A stretch of 64,000 bases of DNA, from the NCBI GenBank assembly GCA_019448385.1, contig JAGTXO010000038.1, positions 1-64,000 on the forward strand. Reading direction: 5' to 3'. Each line of letters opens with the position of its first letter. The stretch's first letter is position 1. The translations under genes were made by a program, and so were the position numbers. The notes beneath the pieces are model-generated. The model did not search any database. It was given only the letters and a program-made list of their open reading frames with translations, and was not told the origin of the DNA. Shown in pieces: positions 31,026 through 41,354 of the stretch. The DNA is from Diacronema lutheri. Lineage: Eukaryota > Haptophyta > Pavlovophyceae > Pavlovales > Pavlovaceae.

Positions 31026-33287
31026 CTACACTGGCGAAACACGTTCGCCGACTCTGCCACTCGCCACCGCCTGCTGACAAGTGCCGCCGAGGCCGCGGAC
31101 GACCGCCTGCACACTGGCGAGCTCTCGGCGGAGCGCGGCGGCAAGGCGTAGCAGGCGCGCGGGCGGCAGCGACTCGGCCCGCGCGCCGTCGCCCTCGCCG
31201 CCCTCGCCGGCGAGCTGCTCGGCGCTCAACCATTGGTGCAAACGCGTCTCGTCGTACCGCACCCAAAACCACTGCCCCGCCTCGCCGCGCGCCTGCGTGC
31301 CCTGCTTGACCTCGATGACGTGCGCACAGTGCCACACCGGCTCGGTGGGCTCGAGTGCGCCGCGCTCTGAGCTCGCCGGCGCGCACGGGTCGACGGCGCG
31401 CACGGCACAGCCGGCGCGCAGCGTAGGCGGGACGGCGGCCGGCTGTGCGTCACGCATGAGCGCGACCGTCGCCTCGCCGACCCACGCCGTGCTGCCATCG
31501 CCAAAGAACTCGACGAGCACGCGCGAGCCGCGCGCGTCGACGACGACGCCGTCGCGCGCGCAGCCCGTGCGCGCGCATGTGGCGACCACCGCCTCGTGCA
31601 GCCGCAGCTCGGCCGCCGCAGGCGCACACGGCGGGGCGGCCAGCGCGCCGCGAGCGCGCGCGCGCACCGCGCGCATGTGCGTGCTGTCGTCGCCGTCGGC
31701 GGTGGCGGCTGCGCCGCGCGAGCCCGCCGTGCGCGCGCCGTAGGATTCTGCGAGCCGCATCGAGCGCGCGGTGCGCGACCTTGGCGCGGCCGGCGAAGGC
31801 GGCGCGCGCGCCGTCTTCGCCGGTGCGGCTGCGCCGTCCGCCTCGCCGCGCGCGCGCTTGCGCGCTTCGCTCGGGCGCGCCGTTTGCCGATTGGCGCAAG
31901 GAGCACGCAGCGGCGCGCCGCGGCGGGGCGACTCGGTGGCGCCGTCGGCGGCCGCGCCCGCACGCCGCGTGCGAGCGCACGCCGCGGCGCCGGCGGCCGC
32001 ACGCGCGCCCGGCGCGCAGTCGCCCGCGCCCGCACGCGGCGCAACGTGGCACAAACCGACCCACTGGAAGAGGTGCGAGCTGTCGTACTGCACCCACAGC
32101 CAGTACGCGCCCTCGCCCGCGCGCCCGACGCCACGCCGCGCCTCGACGACGCGCGCGTCGTGCCACACGGCGCCGTGCCCATGCGGCTCGCGCGACGACG
32201 CATGGAACGGATCGAGCGCGCGCACGGCGCTGCCCACGCGCAGTGCGTCGGGTAGCGCGCCGTCGGCGGTGGCGGGCATGAGGCGCACGTGCGCGCGGGC
32301 GACCCACGCCCGGCTTTGGTCGTGCAAAAACTCGATGAGCAGCCTGTCCGAGCAACCCTCCTCCTGCGCGACCACAATGCCGTCGTACTCTTTGGCGCGT
32401 GACCCGCGTCCCCAGCGCGCGACCACCGCTTCGTTGAGCTGCAGCTCGTCGCCATCGCTGTCGCCGGAAGCGTCCATCTCGTCGGACGAGCTGCTCGCCC
32501 GCGAGCCGGCGCCGCTCCCGCGCTCGGCCACAACGCCGCGTTGCGCCGGCGGCGGCGCGTGCGCCGCGTCTGCGTCGCCGGCCGATGCCGCGTGCGCGAA
32601 ATCGGGCGAATCGACGACGCCGGGAGGCACGCCGCCCGCTCGCGCCGTGCGCTTGGCAGCGTCCGCCCCGCCGCGCGCGGTAGCAGCAGCGGCAGCGCCG
32701 CCGCCCTCGAACGCCGAGCATGCGCGCGGCGGCTCGGCCGGCGTCGGCGGCGCGGGTGGCGCGCGCGCGGCGCGTCCACCATCGGCGCGGTCGGCTGCGC
32801 CCGCGACATCGGCCCAAGGCGCGCCTTCCAATTTTCGCGCGCGCGTCGCGTCGAAGGCCGTCGCCACCAGCGCGGGCGCCGCTGGCTGCGGGCGCAGCGC
32901 GGGCGAGACGTCGTCGGCAGACCGCCACTCGCGGCTCTCGGCGTCGGTGCTCACCAGGAAGAGGAGATGCCCGCCGAGCCCGACGCGCACGTCCTCAACA
33001 CGTGCGGAGTGCCAGCGCAGTGCGTCGACGTCGTCGCGCACCTTCACTGCGCAGCCGACGCGCAGCGCGGGCAGCTCGGGCATCGCGGCCGGCAGCACGC
33101 GCACGCCCGCCGCGTCCACCCACGCGCTCGCGCCGTTGAGCTCGTGCTTGGCGTGCAGGAGGAAGAGCACGTGGACGCGCGCACCATCGGCCGCCACCTC
33201 GGTCACGACGCCCTCGAGCCCGCGCCGCCGGCGCGGGAAGTGGACGCACACCGCGTCGCCGACCGCGGGCGCGGACGTGTCCAGCAT
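31026..33287 (-). CDS. Repeated Tudor/Agenet-like domain protein
   Basis: A single-exon 753-residue frame. The start is the ATG at 33287 (MLDTSAPAVGD), because the sequence just upstream is AT-rich and untranslated-looking. It has three pairs of small beta-barrel-like domains, at residues about 5-67/74-129, 282-337/345-415 and 562-612/624-690. The first member of each pair reads like AVVARW...DGIVV...LLIEF..D.S.AWV and the second like LRVGSAVRALDP...VWHDARVVE...YWLWVQYD. This is the layout of tandem Tudor/Agenet domains, which bind methylated histones or other modified peptides. The linkers are acidic or Ala/Arg-rich with nuclear-localisation-like stretches (ARKRARGE). A chromatin reader role is inference. 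The gene appears intact and ends at an inverted repeat. Confidence 0.6.
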   Translation of the reverse strand: MLDTSAPAVGDAVCVHFPRRRRGLEGVVTEVAADGARVHVLFLLHAKHELNGASAWVDAAGVRVLPAAMPELPALRVGCAVKVRDDVDALRWHSARVEDVRVGLGGHLLFLVSTDAESREWRSADDVSPALRPQPAAPALVATAFDATRARKLEGAPWADVAGAADRADGGRAARAPPAPPTPAEPPRACSAFEGGGAAAAATARGGADAAKRTARAGGVPPGVVDSPDFAHAASAGDADAAHAPPPAQRGVVAERGSGAGSRASSSSDEMDASGDSDGDELQLNEAVVARWGRGSRAKEYDGIVVAQEEGCSDRLLIEFLHDQSRAWVARAHVRLMPATADGALPDALRVGSAVRALDPFHASSREPHGHGAVWHDARVVEARRGVGRAGEGAYWLWVQYDSSHLFQWVGLCHVAPRAGAGDCAPGARAAAGAAACARTRRAGAAADGATESPRRGAPLRAPCANRQTARPSEARKRARGEADGAAAPAKTARAPPSPAAPRSRTARSMRLAESYGARTAGSRGAAATADGDDSTHMRAVRARARGALAAPPCAPAAAELRLHEAVVATCARTGCARDGVVVDARGSRVLVEFFGDGSTAWVGEATVALMRDAQPAAVPPTLRAGCAVRAVDPCAPASSERGALEPTEPVWHCAHVIEVKQGTQARGEAGQWFWVRYDETRLHQWLSAEQLAGEGGEGDGARAESLPPARLLRLAAALRRELASVQAVVRGLGGTCQQAVASGRVGERVSPV

Positions 33288-33477
33288 TGAATGAAGAAGT
33301 TTTTTCACTTTTAAAAGTACGTATGGGGGTAAAGATTTGTTCCTTTTTTGGAGTTGAGCAGTCATTTCCCTCGCTGCAAGCTAGCTGATCGTCCGCACCG
33401 TGTGAGCCTCACGGGCAGCGCGCGGGCCGCGTAATCGTGCCAACGCGGGCCGCCTGGATACCGGCCCGGCACGCAAC

Positions 33478-33830
33478 ATGCAAGCGCGCGAGCGCAGCGG
33501 CGCTGCAAGCGCTGCAAGCGCGGCGCCGCCGGACGAGCCCGAGGACGAGGGTGCTGCTGCTCACGGCGGGGTCGATTTTGAGGACGTGGACGAGGGCGCT
33601 GCTGCTGACGACGCGCGATGCGGCGCGACGGCGGCCGACGACGCGCAGGTCCGGCACATGCTTGGCAAGATGACGGCGCAGATCATCAAGTCGATGGCGT
33701 CGTACGTGAAGACCGATATGTCGGGCAAACAGCGCGAGCGCTCGGAATGGAGCAAGTGGCTCCACGCGTACGCGAGCGGCAACGCGGAGCTGTCGCGCTG
33801 CCCGTTCGATGTCGCGCAGCTGAGTTTAAG
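33478..33830 (+). CDS. Small acidic hypothetical protein, 3' end uncertain
   Basis: From MQARERSG the frame is Asp/Glu/Ala-rich and then helical (HMLGKMTAQIIKSMASYVK, about 33656-33715), reaching YASGNAELSRCPFDVAQL near 33820. The frame remains open beyond, but the sequence there is antisense to the last kinesin exon, so the protein probably stops or splices near 33830. It is convergent with the kinesin gene and divergent from the Tudor-like gene. The family is not recognised. Confidence 0.4.
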
Positions 33831-33874
33831 TCAATTGAGTGTATCACCCTTCCCCCCTCCTCTCCCCTTGAGAT

Positions 33875-34352
33875 TCAGTTCAAGGGGCGGGCTGGCGCGT
33901 TCTCCTTGCCCACGTCCAGCTCTTTGCATGCGTCCACGCCCAGGGCGAGACTGTCTCCACGCGCGCCGGTCGTCGCGCACCTGGGCGCGCCGCGCTCAAC
34001 CGCCGGCTTGCGCGCGGCCGACGGCGACGGCGACAGCGCCGGCGCGCCGTTTGCGTCCCCTGGCGCGCGGCAGCCCGCCAGTGCGCAGAGCGGCGCGCGC
34101 TCGTCGTGCCCGCGCGCGCCGGTGGCGCCGCGCTGCTCGAATGGCGGTAGCGCGACCAGCGGAGCCTGTGCGACCTTGTCGTGCGCGAGTGTGGCGCACA
34201 GCTGCCGCTCCGTCTGCGGCAACGGCGCGACCGCCCGCCCGCGCGCGCAACACGACGCGGGGCCCGGGGACAGGCCCCCGGGGGGAGGGGACGGGAAGGA
34301 ATGCGGCATTGACGGCACGCAAAGGTAAGCGCCACACGCCGATCAGGGTGTA

Positions 34353-34388
<36 letters not shown>

Positions 34389-35290
34389 CGGCAGGCAGGC
34401 GACGGCGCGCGGCAGGGCTCGCCGCGCGCACCTCGTGCAGCCGCTGTGCGCGCGCGAGCGCGACGCGCTCTGCCGCGGCGCAGCGCGCGCGCAGCCGTGC
34501 GACCTGCACGTCGCGCGCGCGCAGCTCGCGCGCGAGCTCGCGCGTGGCCATCGACGCTGCGGCGCCGTCCGCGCCGGACGATGCTGCCACGGCCACGGCC
34601 ATGGCCGCATCGGCAGCGCGCGCGGCGCGCGCGTCGGCAGCGGCGGCGCGCGCGTCGGCGTCGGCGAGCGCAGCGCGGTCGTCGCGCGCGAGCTGCGCGA
34701 GAGCGCGCTCGGCGGCGGCGATGGCGGCGGCGAGCTGCGCGCGCAGTTCGGCCTCGCGCTCGCGCCACCCCGCGCGCGCGCGCTGCAGCTCGCCGCCGCC
34801 CTCGTCGGCGAGCGCGTGGCGCAGCGCGCGCGCGCCGTCGTCGTCGCCGCCGCCATCCGCGCACGGCGCGCGCGCGGGCGGCGACTCGAGAATTGGCTGC
34901 AGGAAGGTCCACGGTTGCGCAGCGACGCTCTGCCGCTCGCGCGCATGCGCCGCCTCGTCGAGCGCGCGCGCCTCGCGCTCGGCGCACAGCGCCGTGGCTG
35001 ACGCGTCCGCGGCGGCCTCGGCGGCGGCCGCGCGCAGCTCGGCGTCGGTCGCGCGCCGCTCGGCGTCGGCCGCGCGCGCGCCGGCCGCTGCGGCGGCGGC
35101 GGCAGCGTCGGCGCGCGCATTGCGCGCGTCCTGCTCGGCGCGCTCGGCGCGAGCGAGCGCCTCGCCCAGCTTTACGCGCAACTCCCTCGCGCGCGCGCCG
35201 CCCCCTCCTGCGCCGCTCTCGGCAGAGCCGCGCCGTCCGGGCGCGACGGCGCCCGCGGCCGCGGCCGCTTCGAGGCGCGCGTCGAGCGAA

Positions 35291-35333
<43 letters not shown>

Positions 35334-36927
35334 AGCGGCCGTCGGCGGTGCGCCAATGCGCCTCGAAGCGCGCGAGCTGCGGCGGCAGCGTCTGCGCCGC
35401 GAGCCGCGCGTCGGCCGCATCGGCGGTGCGGCAGCCAGGCGCCCACGTTGTGCGCCGCGGCTCGGCGGCGGCGGCGGCGGCGGCAGCGGCGAAGGCGGGC
35501 GCGCCGGGCGCAGCGTCGGCGGCGGCGGCGGCGCCGCGCCAAAACATCTCGGCGATCCGCGCGAGCTGCGCGCGATACTCACCCTCCTTGGCCGCACGCG
35601 CCGCGCGCTCGGCGCCGAGATCATCCTGCGCGCGCGCAAGGGCGTCGGAAAGGGCCAGCGCGGACGGCGCCACGTCGCCGGCGCCGGAGCTGACGTCAAG
35701 GCGGGCCATCTGCTCGCGCAGCTGCGCCACCTCCGAACGCAGCCGGCGGATCAGCGACTTGTCGTCCAAGAACTCGTTGACGCTCGCGCGGTTGGTCACG
35801 TGCTTTGCGAGCGCGGCAAACTTGAGCGTCGATGCCGTCTCGGCCGCGTGCTCGTCGGCGAGCGTGACGGTGCAGACGAGCGCGGTGCGCGCGTTGCCGC
35901 CGAGCGCGGGCTGCAGAATCTTGGTGAGCGGCGAATCGCGGTACGGGATGTGCGCGCCCGCCGCGTCTGCGCCGTGTGCGGTGAGCTTGGAGATGACGAC
36001 CGACAGGTGGTGCAAACTTTGGTTAATGCAGCACCCTTCCTTGAGGCGCGCGCCCGCAGCGGCTGTCTTGGCCTGGCGCTCGGAGCCGGCGAGGTCGACG
36101 AGCGTGAGCACGGCGCAGCGTACCGCGCCGCCACCGCCGCCGCCGTCGCCGACACCGTCGACGCCACTGTCGGCGGCGGCGGCGGCGGCGGCGAGCGCCG
36201 CGCGGCGCGCGTCGTGCTCCGCGCGCAGCGTCGACTCGACGGTCAGCTGGAAGACGGTGTGCGAACGGCTTGAGCGCTCGTTCATCGCGGTGCCGCCGAC
36301 GTGCCGGCTCGCCTCGCCCGCTGCCATCAGCCGCGCCACGTCCTCGCGGGAGCGCACGACTTCCTCGCTCAGCCCCTTGACGACGAACCGGCCGCAGAAC
36401 GGCGCCGCCGAGCCGTCGGCGAGCCGGCCGGCGGCAAAGTCCTCGCGAATGGCAAGGTTGGCCTGGCGCGAGAGGAGGTCGGTCACCGAGTCGTTGTAGA
36501 TCTCGAGCATCGACACGCGCAGCAGGAAGAGCCGGTCCGCCATCGCGGGCAGCGCGCCGAAGATGGCGTCGATCGCGAGCGGCACGACGCCCGGCTCGTC
36601 GGCCGAACCGTACATCGTGTGCGTCTTGCCGGACGACGTCTGCCCATAGGCGATGATCGTACCGTTGATCCCCGCGAGCGTCGAGCCGACCAGCTCGCGC
36701 GCCACCGCCGCGTAAATATCCGCGTTCCGCGCGTCCGGCGCGAAGACGCGGTCAAACGTGAACGCGCCCGCCGCGGCCGAGCCGCCGCCGCCGCCGCCCG
36801 AAGGCGCGCCGGAGGCGGCGATCGAGTCGCCCGAAATGCGCCACGGCGGCGGCGCCGCCGCCGCCGGCCCGCCGCCGCGCGCGCGCGCCTGCGGGCGCAC
36901 GCGGATCATGACCGAGATGCGCTCCAT
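33875..36927 (-). CDS. Kinesin motor, kinesin-7 (CENP-E)-like
   Basis: Exons 36927-34432 and 34213-33875 are joined by a 218-bp GT-AG phase-0 intron, giving about 944 residues. The start is MERISVMIRVRP. The motor domain covers about residues 1-370: P-loop GQTSSGKTHTM (about 96), switch I NERSSRSH, switch II LVDLAGSE (about 280), with a Gly-rich insertion between the last two. The neck reads NEFLDDKSLIRRLRSEV, typical of kinesin-7. Residues 400-830 are an Ala/Arg/Glu coiled coil. The second exon ends GKENAPARPLN, which contains a KEN box, the APC/C degron expected of a mitotic motor. Reading straight through the intron gives an Arg-rich tail that is probably an artefact. It is divergent from the small Cys-rich protein gene, with 57 bp between start codons. 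The N-terminal motor assigns the direction as plus-end; the mitotic role is inference from the neck and KEN box. Confidence 0.85.
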
Positions 36928-36984
36928 CGCGGGCCCGTTCAAACTTTGAGCTGGCGAGTGCTGTGATCTCGTCCACACTCAATT
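36928..36984. promoter_or_regulatory. 57-bp bidirectional promoter region (kinesin / Cys-rich protein)
   Basis: Only 57 bp separate the kinesin start (minus) from the first ATG of the Cys-rich protein (plus). The stretch contains AACTTTGAGC and CAATTTTGAGC, a near-repeat, but no TATA box. Shared regulation is likely but not shown. Confidence 0.45.
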
Positions 36985-37524
36985 TTGAGCAAAAGCGCAC
37001 GCTGCCTGATGGCCGTCCGCCGCACGCGCATCACGCGCGCCGCGCTCGTTGGCGCGGTGGCACTCGGCGCGCTCGCTAGCGCGGTGGCGCTTGCAGGCGT
37101 GCTGCTCTCCATCGTCGCACACGACGCGCTCGCACAGCGCGAAGGTGACAGCGCGCTCGCGCCCCATGGCCGCGCCAAGCGCGACGCGCACGTCGAGGCG
37201 TGCGTCGAGGCGGCGACGCACGCGATGGTGGAGCGGCGCGAGGCGTGCGACGACGCCTTCATGGCGTGCGTGCTAAGTAGTTGCACCGGCAAGAAGAAGG
37301 GCAAGGTGCGCGACGACTGCGCCGCCGGCTGCGTGCGCGCGAGCAGGGCGTGTGCTCCAATTGACGAGCTCGAGCGCGAGCTCGACCGCGCCGAGGCCGA
37401 GTGCCGCGACGCAGCGACGCGCGAGGGCGCGACGCGGCAACGCGAGCGCGCGCGGATGTGGCTTCGGAAGGACACGACGCGCTCGCACGCCCGCGCTGCG
37501 CAACAGGCAGCGACTTCGCGCTGA
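36985..37524 (+). CDS. Small membrane-anchored or secreted Cys-rich protein
   Basis: 179 residues from the first ATG (an alternative ATG at 37009 gives 171). A hydrophobic segment ALVGAVALGALASAVALAG near residues 20-40 acts as a signal peptide or anchor. Six cysteines follow in the central part (ACVEA, EACDD, MACVL, SSCTG, DDCAAGC), which may form disulfides in a CHCH- or defensin-like fold, and then a charged helix (DELERELDRAEAECRD). Role unknown. Confidence 0.55.
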   Translation: MSKSARCLMAVRRTRITRAALVGAVALGALASAVALAGVLLSIVAHDALAQREGDSALAPHGRAKRDAHVEACVEAATHAMVERREACDDAFMACVLSSCTGKKKGKVRDDCAAGCVRASRACAPIDELERELDRAEAECRDAATREGATRQRERARMWLRKDTTRSHARAAQQAATSR

Positions 37525-38471
37525 GCTCGGCGACGGTGAAACGATGTTCGCGTCAGGCACACGGCGCGCCGCACCGCCGCGGGCGGCGATGTCGGCCGGT
37601 GCAGCTGCACCGCGGCATGGTCGCCGAGATTGCGCCGCGTGCGCTTGTGTGCTGGGCGGGCAGCAGCGAGGCACTCTGTACAGCGTGCCTGGCGTCCGGC
37701 GTGCCTGGCGCGCGCATGTCCTGCCTGCCTGACGAGGCGCGCCACGGACAAGGCGTCCTGCCATTCAACCGTGGCGCGCGGAGAGCGTGCGCACATTCGC
37801 GCCAGGACGAGACATCGCCGATGGCGTCACACGCGACAGGCGTTAGCCGTCAGGGTGGGGGTGGAAATCGAAATTATTTGCCGAGGCAGAGAAAAATAGT
37901 TCAATGTAAGATCGTGTGCATCACATCGTTAAATCAAGTAAAAGGCGTGATTTAAGTAGCATGTAGATGCACACATGCCCGACTCTCGAAAGCTGGCCGA
38001 GGTAGCATCCGCTATTCTTCGACTCACGATTGTGGGGCGCATGCCGCATGGCGCGCTTTAGCGATGCGGCGCGCGGTCGCGCGCCGCGTGCGCGCGGCGC
38101 TCAGCCGCGTGGCGCATCGCCGGCATGGGGCGTTCCCACCGCGAGCGTTCAACGTGCCGTGCATCAGCTTTGCGTCGCGGACACGCGACGGGCGACGACG
38201 CACAGCACGCAATGTCGACGACGCGGACGATGCGCGGACGATCGCGCGCGGACGGTGCGCGCTTGGCGCGCCGTCGACTTTGACTCACGCCGCTTGTCGT
38301 GGGCGCCCGCCACGGCACACGCCAGCGCAACAAGAAGTTATGCGCTCTCGCGATGCACGGCGACGCTCAGTCTCTTCGCACCCGCGCGCGCCTCCGCTCG
38401 CAACTCGCATGAGGCAATTCTGGTCTACGGCATCATGCCTCGCACGGGCTTCGTCGCGAGCGGTCCAGCCG
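37525..38471. other. Intergenic region, about 0.95 kb
   Basis: I see no gene. The segment 37860-37990 is unusually AT-rich for this window (AAATTATTTG, ATCGTTAAATCAAG) and may hold 3' processing signals. The short frames on both strands lack motifs. Confidence 0.5.
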
Positions 38472-41274
38472 TCACAGCACCCGCGCGAGCCGCGGCCTTT
38501 TAACTCGCGCGCTCGCCTCGCCGTCGGCGCGCTCGTCGCCGCACGGGCGCGTGAACGCGAGCGCGCGCGGCACGCGCGCGCCTGCAGCGCGGCGGCGCAG
38601 CACGTGCACGGTGCAGTTGGTGCGCGCGAGATCGGCAACCATGCACGCGCCGAGCTCGTCGGGCGGCACCTGCGCCGCCATGAAGTGCTCCGCGAGCATG
38701 GCGCGGAAGCGCGGCTCGCACCCGTCCGTGGCCTCGCGCCCAAAGCGCTGCACCTGCGCCTGCGGCGCGCCGCGGCACGCCGCGCCTGAGGCGCGCGGGA
38801 GGCGCGCGGCCGGCGCGCCGCTTCTCTCGCGCCGCGCGCACGCACCTGCAGCACGAGCGTGCGCGCGCCCGCGAGCTGCAGCATCGAATCGAGCAGCGCG
38901 CGCCAGGTCGGCTCGGCGTGGCCGTACACGACGTCGGCGGCGAGGAGCACGTCGGGAGGCTGCTCGAGGCCGCACGCGCCGAGCGCATCGGCGATGCCCC
39001 ACCTGCGCGCGCGCGCGCGCGCAGCGGCGGCGGCCGCGCGGTGGCGCGTCGGCGGCGTGGCGCACGACAGAGCGCGCGTGCGGCGACGGTGCGCGCGCGC
39101 CTGAGCTCGGCCGCGCGCAGCACGGCGGGAAGAGGCGGCGCGTTGCGCGCGCAGTTGTGCCGTAGCAGCTCGAGCGTCGGCCCGTCGCCGTCCGTCGCGA
39201 TGACGAGCGCGCAGCCGCGGTGCGCGGCCACGATCGACGGCAGGCCGAGGCCGGCGCCGAGCTCGACGGCGGTCGTGCCCGCCCACTGCCGCCAGAGCGC
39301 GCGCGCGTCGCCGCCACCGGTGCGGTCGCCGCCGCCGAGCAGCGCGCCGCGCAGCGCGCCGCTCGAGAGCGGCGCCGGTTGCGACGAGAGCCACTGCGAG
39401 AGCGTGACGCTCGCCTCCCATGCGGCGACGCCCGTGTGCTTGAGATGGCGCCCGGGCGCGCGCGACGCGAGCGTCACGCACAGCCCGGCGGCGTCGATGC
39501 CGGCGTCGGCGTCGGCCGCCTCGTCCGGCGCGCGCAGCGCGGGGAAGGCGAAGCGCAGCTCGCGCGCCGCGCCCATCGCCTCGCGCAGCCGCTCGTCGCG
39601 CCCGCCCGCGCGCGCGTGCGCGCCCGCAAACTTGAGGAGCTCCTGCGCGTTGAACGAGTCGAGGCGGCGCAACGCGGCGTCGGCGAGCGCGGCGGCGAGC
39701 GTGGGCCGCGTTGCGCCCACGCCCGCCGCCCACAACGCGGCGAAGCCGCTCATCGCGTTGGCCAGGTCGCGCGCGTTGAATGCGCGCGCCGCGCGCGCCG
39801 CGCCCGCTGCGAGCAGCGCGCACAGGCGCGCGTCGGCAGTCGGCGGGCCGAGGCGCGCAGCGGCCCACACGACCGTCGCGACGTGCTGCGGACTCAGCGC
39901 GCTGCCGCCGCTTTTGCCGCCCTGCGTCGCGCGCAGCGCGCGGCGCGTCGCCTTGCGCAGCGCGCGGCCGGCGCGCGGCGGCGGCGGCCTGCCTATGCGT
40001 GCGAGCGCCCACCACGCGTTGGACAGGTCGAGCGGTGCGAGCGCCGTGGCATCGCGGCGCAGCGCGGCGCACAGCGCGCGCACCGGCGCGACCGCCGCGC
40101 CGCCCTCCAGATGCGCAAACGCCCAGAGCAGCTGCGCGCCCTGCGAGCCGCTCAAGCTGCGCTCGCGCGCGCGGCCGCGCACGGCTGCGCGCAACGCGCG
40201 CGCAAAGGGCGAGGCCGGCGCGCCGCCCGGCGCGGCAGCGCCATCGGGCGCGTACGCGACGCCCGCTTGCGCCGCGACCGCCGCCCACGCCGCCATCGCC
40301 AGCTCGACGCCGCGGAAGCGGCACAGCCGCGGCGCGCACGCGGCCGCCGCGCGGCCAAGCCGCTCGCCAAGTGGCGCCGCGCCGGCGGCGTCGGCGTCGG
40401 CGTCGGCGCGCGCCCCGCGCGCGGCGTGCGCGAGGCGCGCGCAGCCCCACAGCGCGTTCGCCAGCTGCTGGTCCGCGAACTGCGCGCCGCGCGCCTCGAG
40501 CGCGGCGAGGACGGCATCGGCGAGCGCACCGCAGTCGCGCGCGCACGGCGCGCGCGCCGCGCCCGCCGCCGCGTCGGCGCCGACGAGCTTGCCGAGCGCC
40601 CACGCGACGTTGGCGAGCTCCTGCGGGCTGAACTCTGCCGCGCGCCGCGCCGCCGCCGCCGCGACCGCGCCCGGCGCGTAGCCGGCGCGCTCGAGCGCGC
40701 CGGCCGCGCCGCCCCCGCCCCCGCCGAGCGCGCCGGCCGTGGCGAGCGTCGCAAACGCCCACGCGCCGTTGGCGATGGCTTGGGGCGTCGAGGCGGCGAG
40801 TGCGGCGCCGAGCGCGCCCGCCAGCTCGAGCAAGAACGCCTCGTCCGCCGCGCCCTCGCCCATCCGCGCGAGCGCCCACGCCGTGCTCGACAGCTCCTGC
40901 GGCTTGAACTCGGCGGCGAGTCGGCCGCGCGCGGCGCGGACGAGTGCGGCGATGAGTGGCGGTGCGCGCGTGCCGGTCTTGGCGAGCGCCCAGAGCAGGT
41001 TGGCCACATTGCGCGCCGGTGCGCCGCCCGCCGCCGCGCGCGCGACCAGCGCGGCCGCGCGTGCGCACAGCGCGGCCGGCAGCCCGTCGCGCGCGTCGCC
41101 GCCGTCGCGCGCGCCGAGCGTCGCGAGGCGGTGCGCGGCGGTGGTGCAGTTGACAATATTGAACGACGACGCGCGCACGGCGACAAGCGCGCGCACCGCG
41201 CCCGCCGACGGCGCGGAGAGCAGCTCGTGGTTGAGCGCGCGCGCGTCCGACATCGTGGACGGCACGTCACGCAC
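38472..41274 (-). CDS. HPR/RAP-type repeat protein fused to a METTL21-like methyltransferase
   Basis: Three exons: 41274-39101, 39002-38846 and 38753-38472. The first intron is GC-AG (98 bp) and the second GT-AG (92 bp); together they give 870 residues. Residues about 40-560 hold repeats of the kind xLANVAWALAKL or NGAWAFATL (for example FSPQELANVAWALGKL), typical of heptatricopeptide/OPR/RAP-type organellar RNA-binding proteins. Residues about 610-850 are a seven-strand methyltransferase: VTLSQWLSS, motif I VELGAGLGLPS, TDGDGPTLELLRHN, then across the intron AELRWG, and LLAADVVYGHAEPTW in exon 2, the DVVY of METTL21/FAM86 lysine methyltransferases. The exon 3 segment VQRFGREATDG through FMAAQVPP completes the fold. 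The start could also be the ATG at 41253. It is divergent from CLPTM1. Confidence 0.75.
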
Positions 41275-41354
41275 GAGTCACAAGCTTGACCTGCTCGCGG
41301 TGGCGCCGAGCGCGAAACTGCATTTCCGCGCTCCAAAGGAGGAGCGGAAGGGTG
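41275..41354. promoter_or_regulatory. Very short divergent promoter region (methyltransferase fusion / CLPTM1)
   Basis: The outermost start codons of the two genes are 11 bp apart (41274 and 41286). If the inner starts (41253 and 41355) are used, the gap is about 100 bp, which is more plausible for a shared promoter. No core element is recognised. Confidence 0.35.

Noticed and set aside
34214-34431. Arg-rich kinesin tail from reading straight through
   Set aside because: A GT-AG intron here gives a better frame ending in a KEN box; the read-through tail is low quality.
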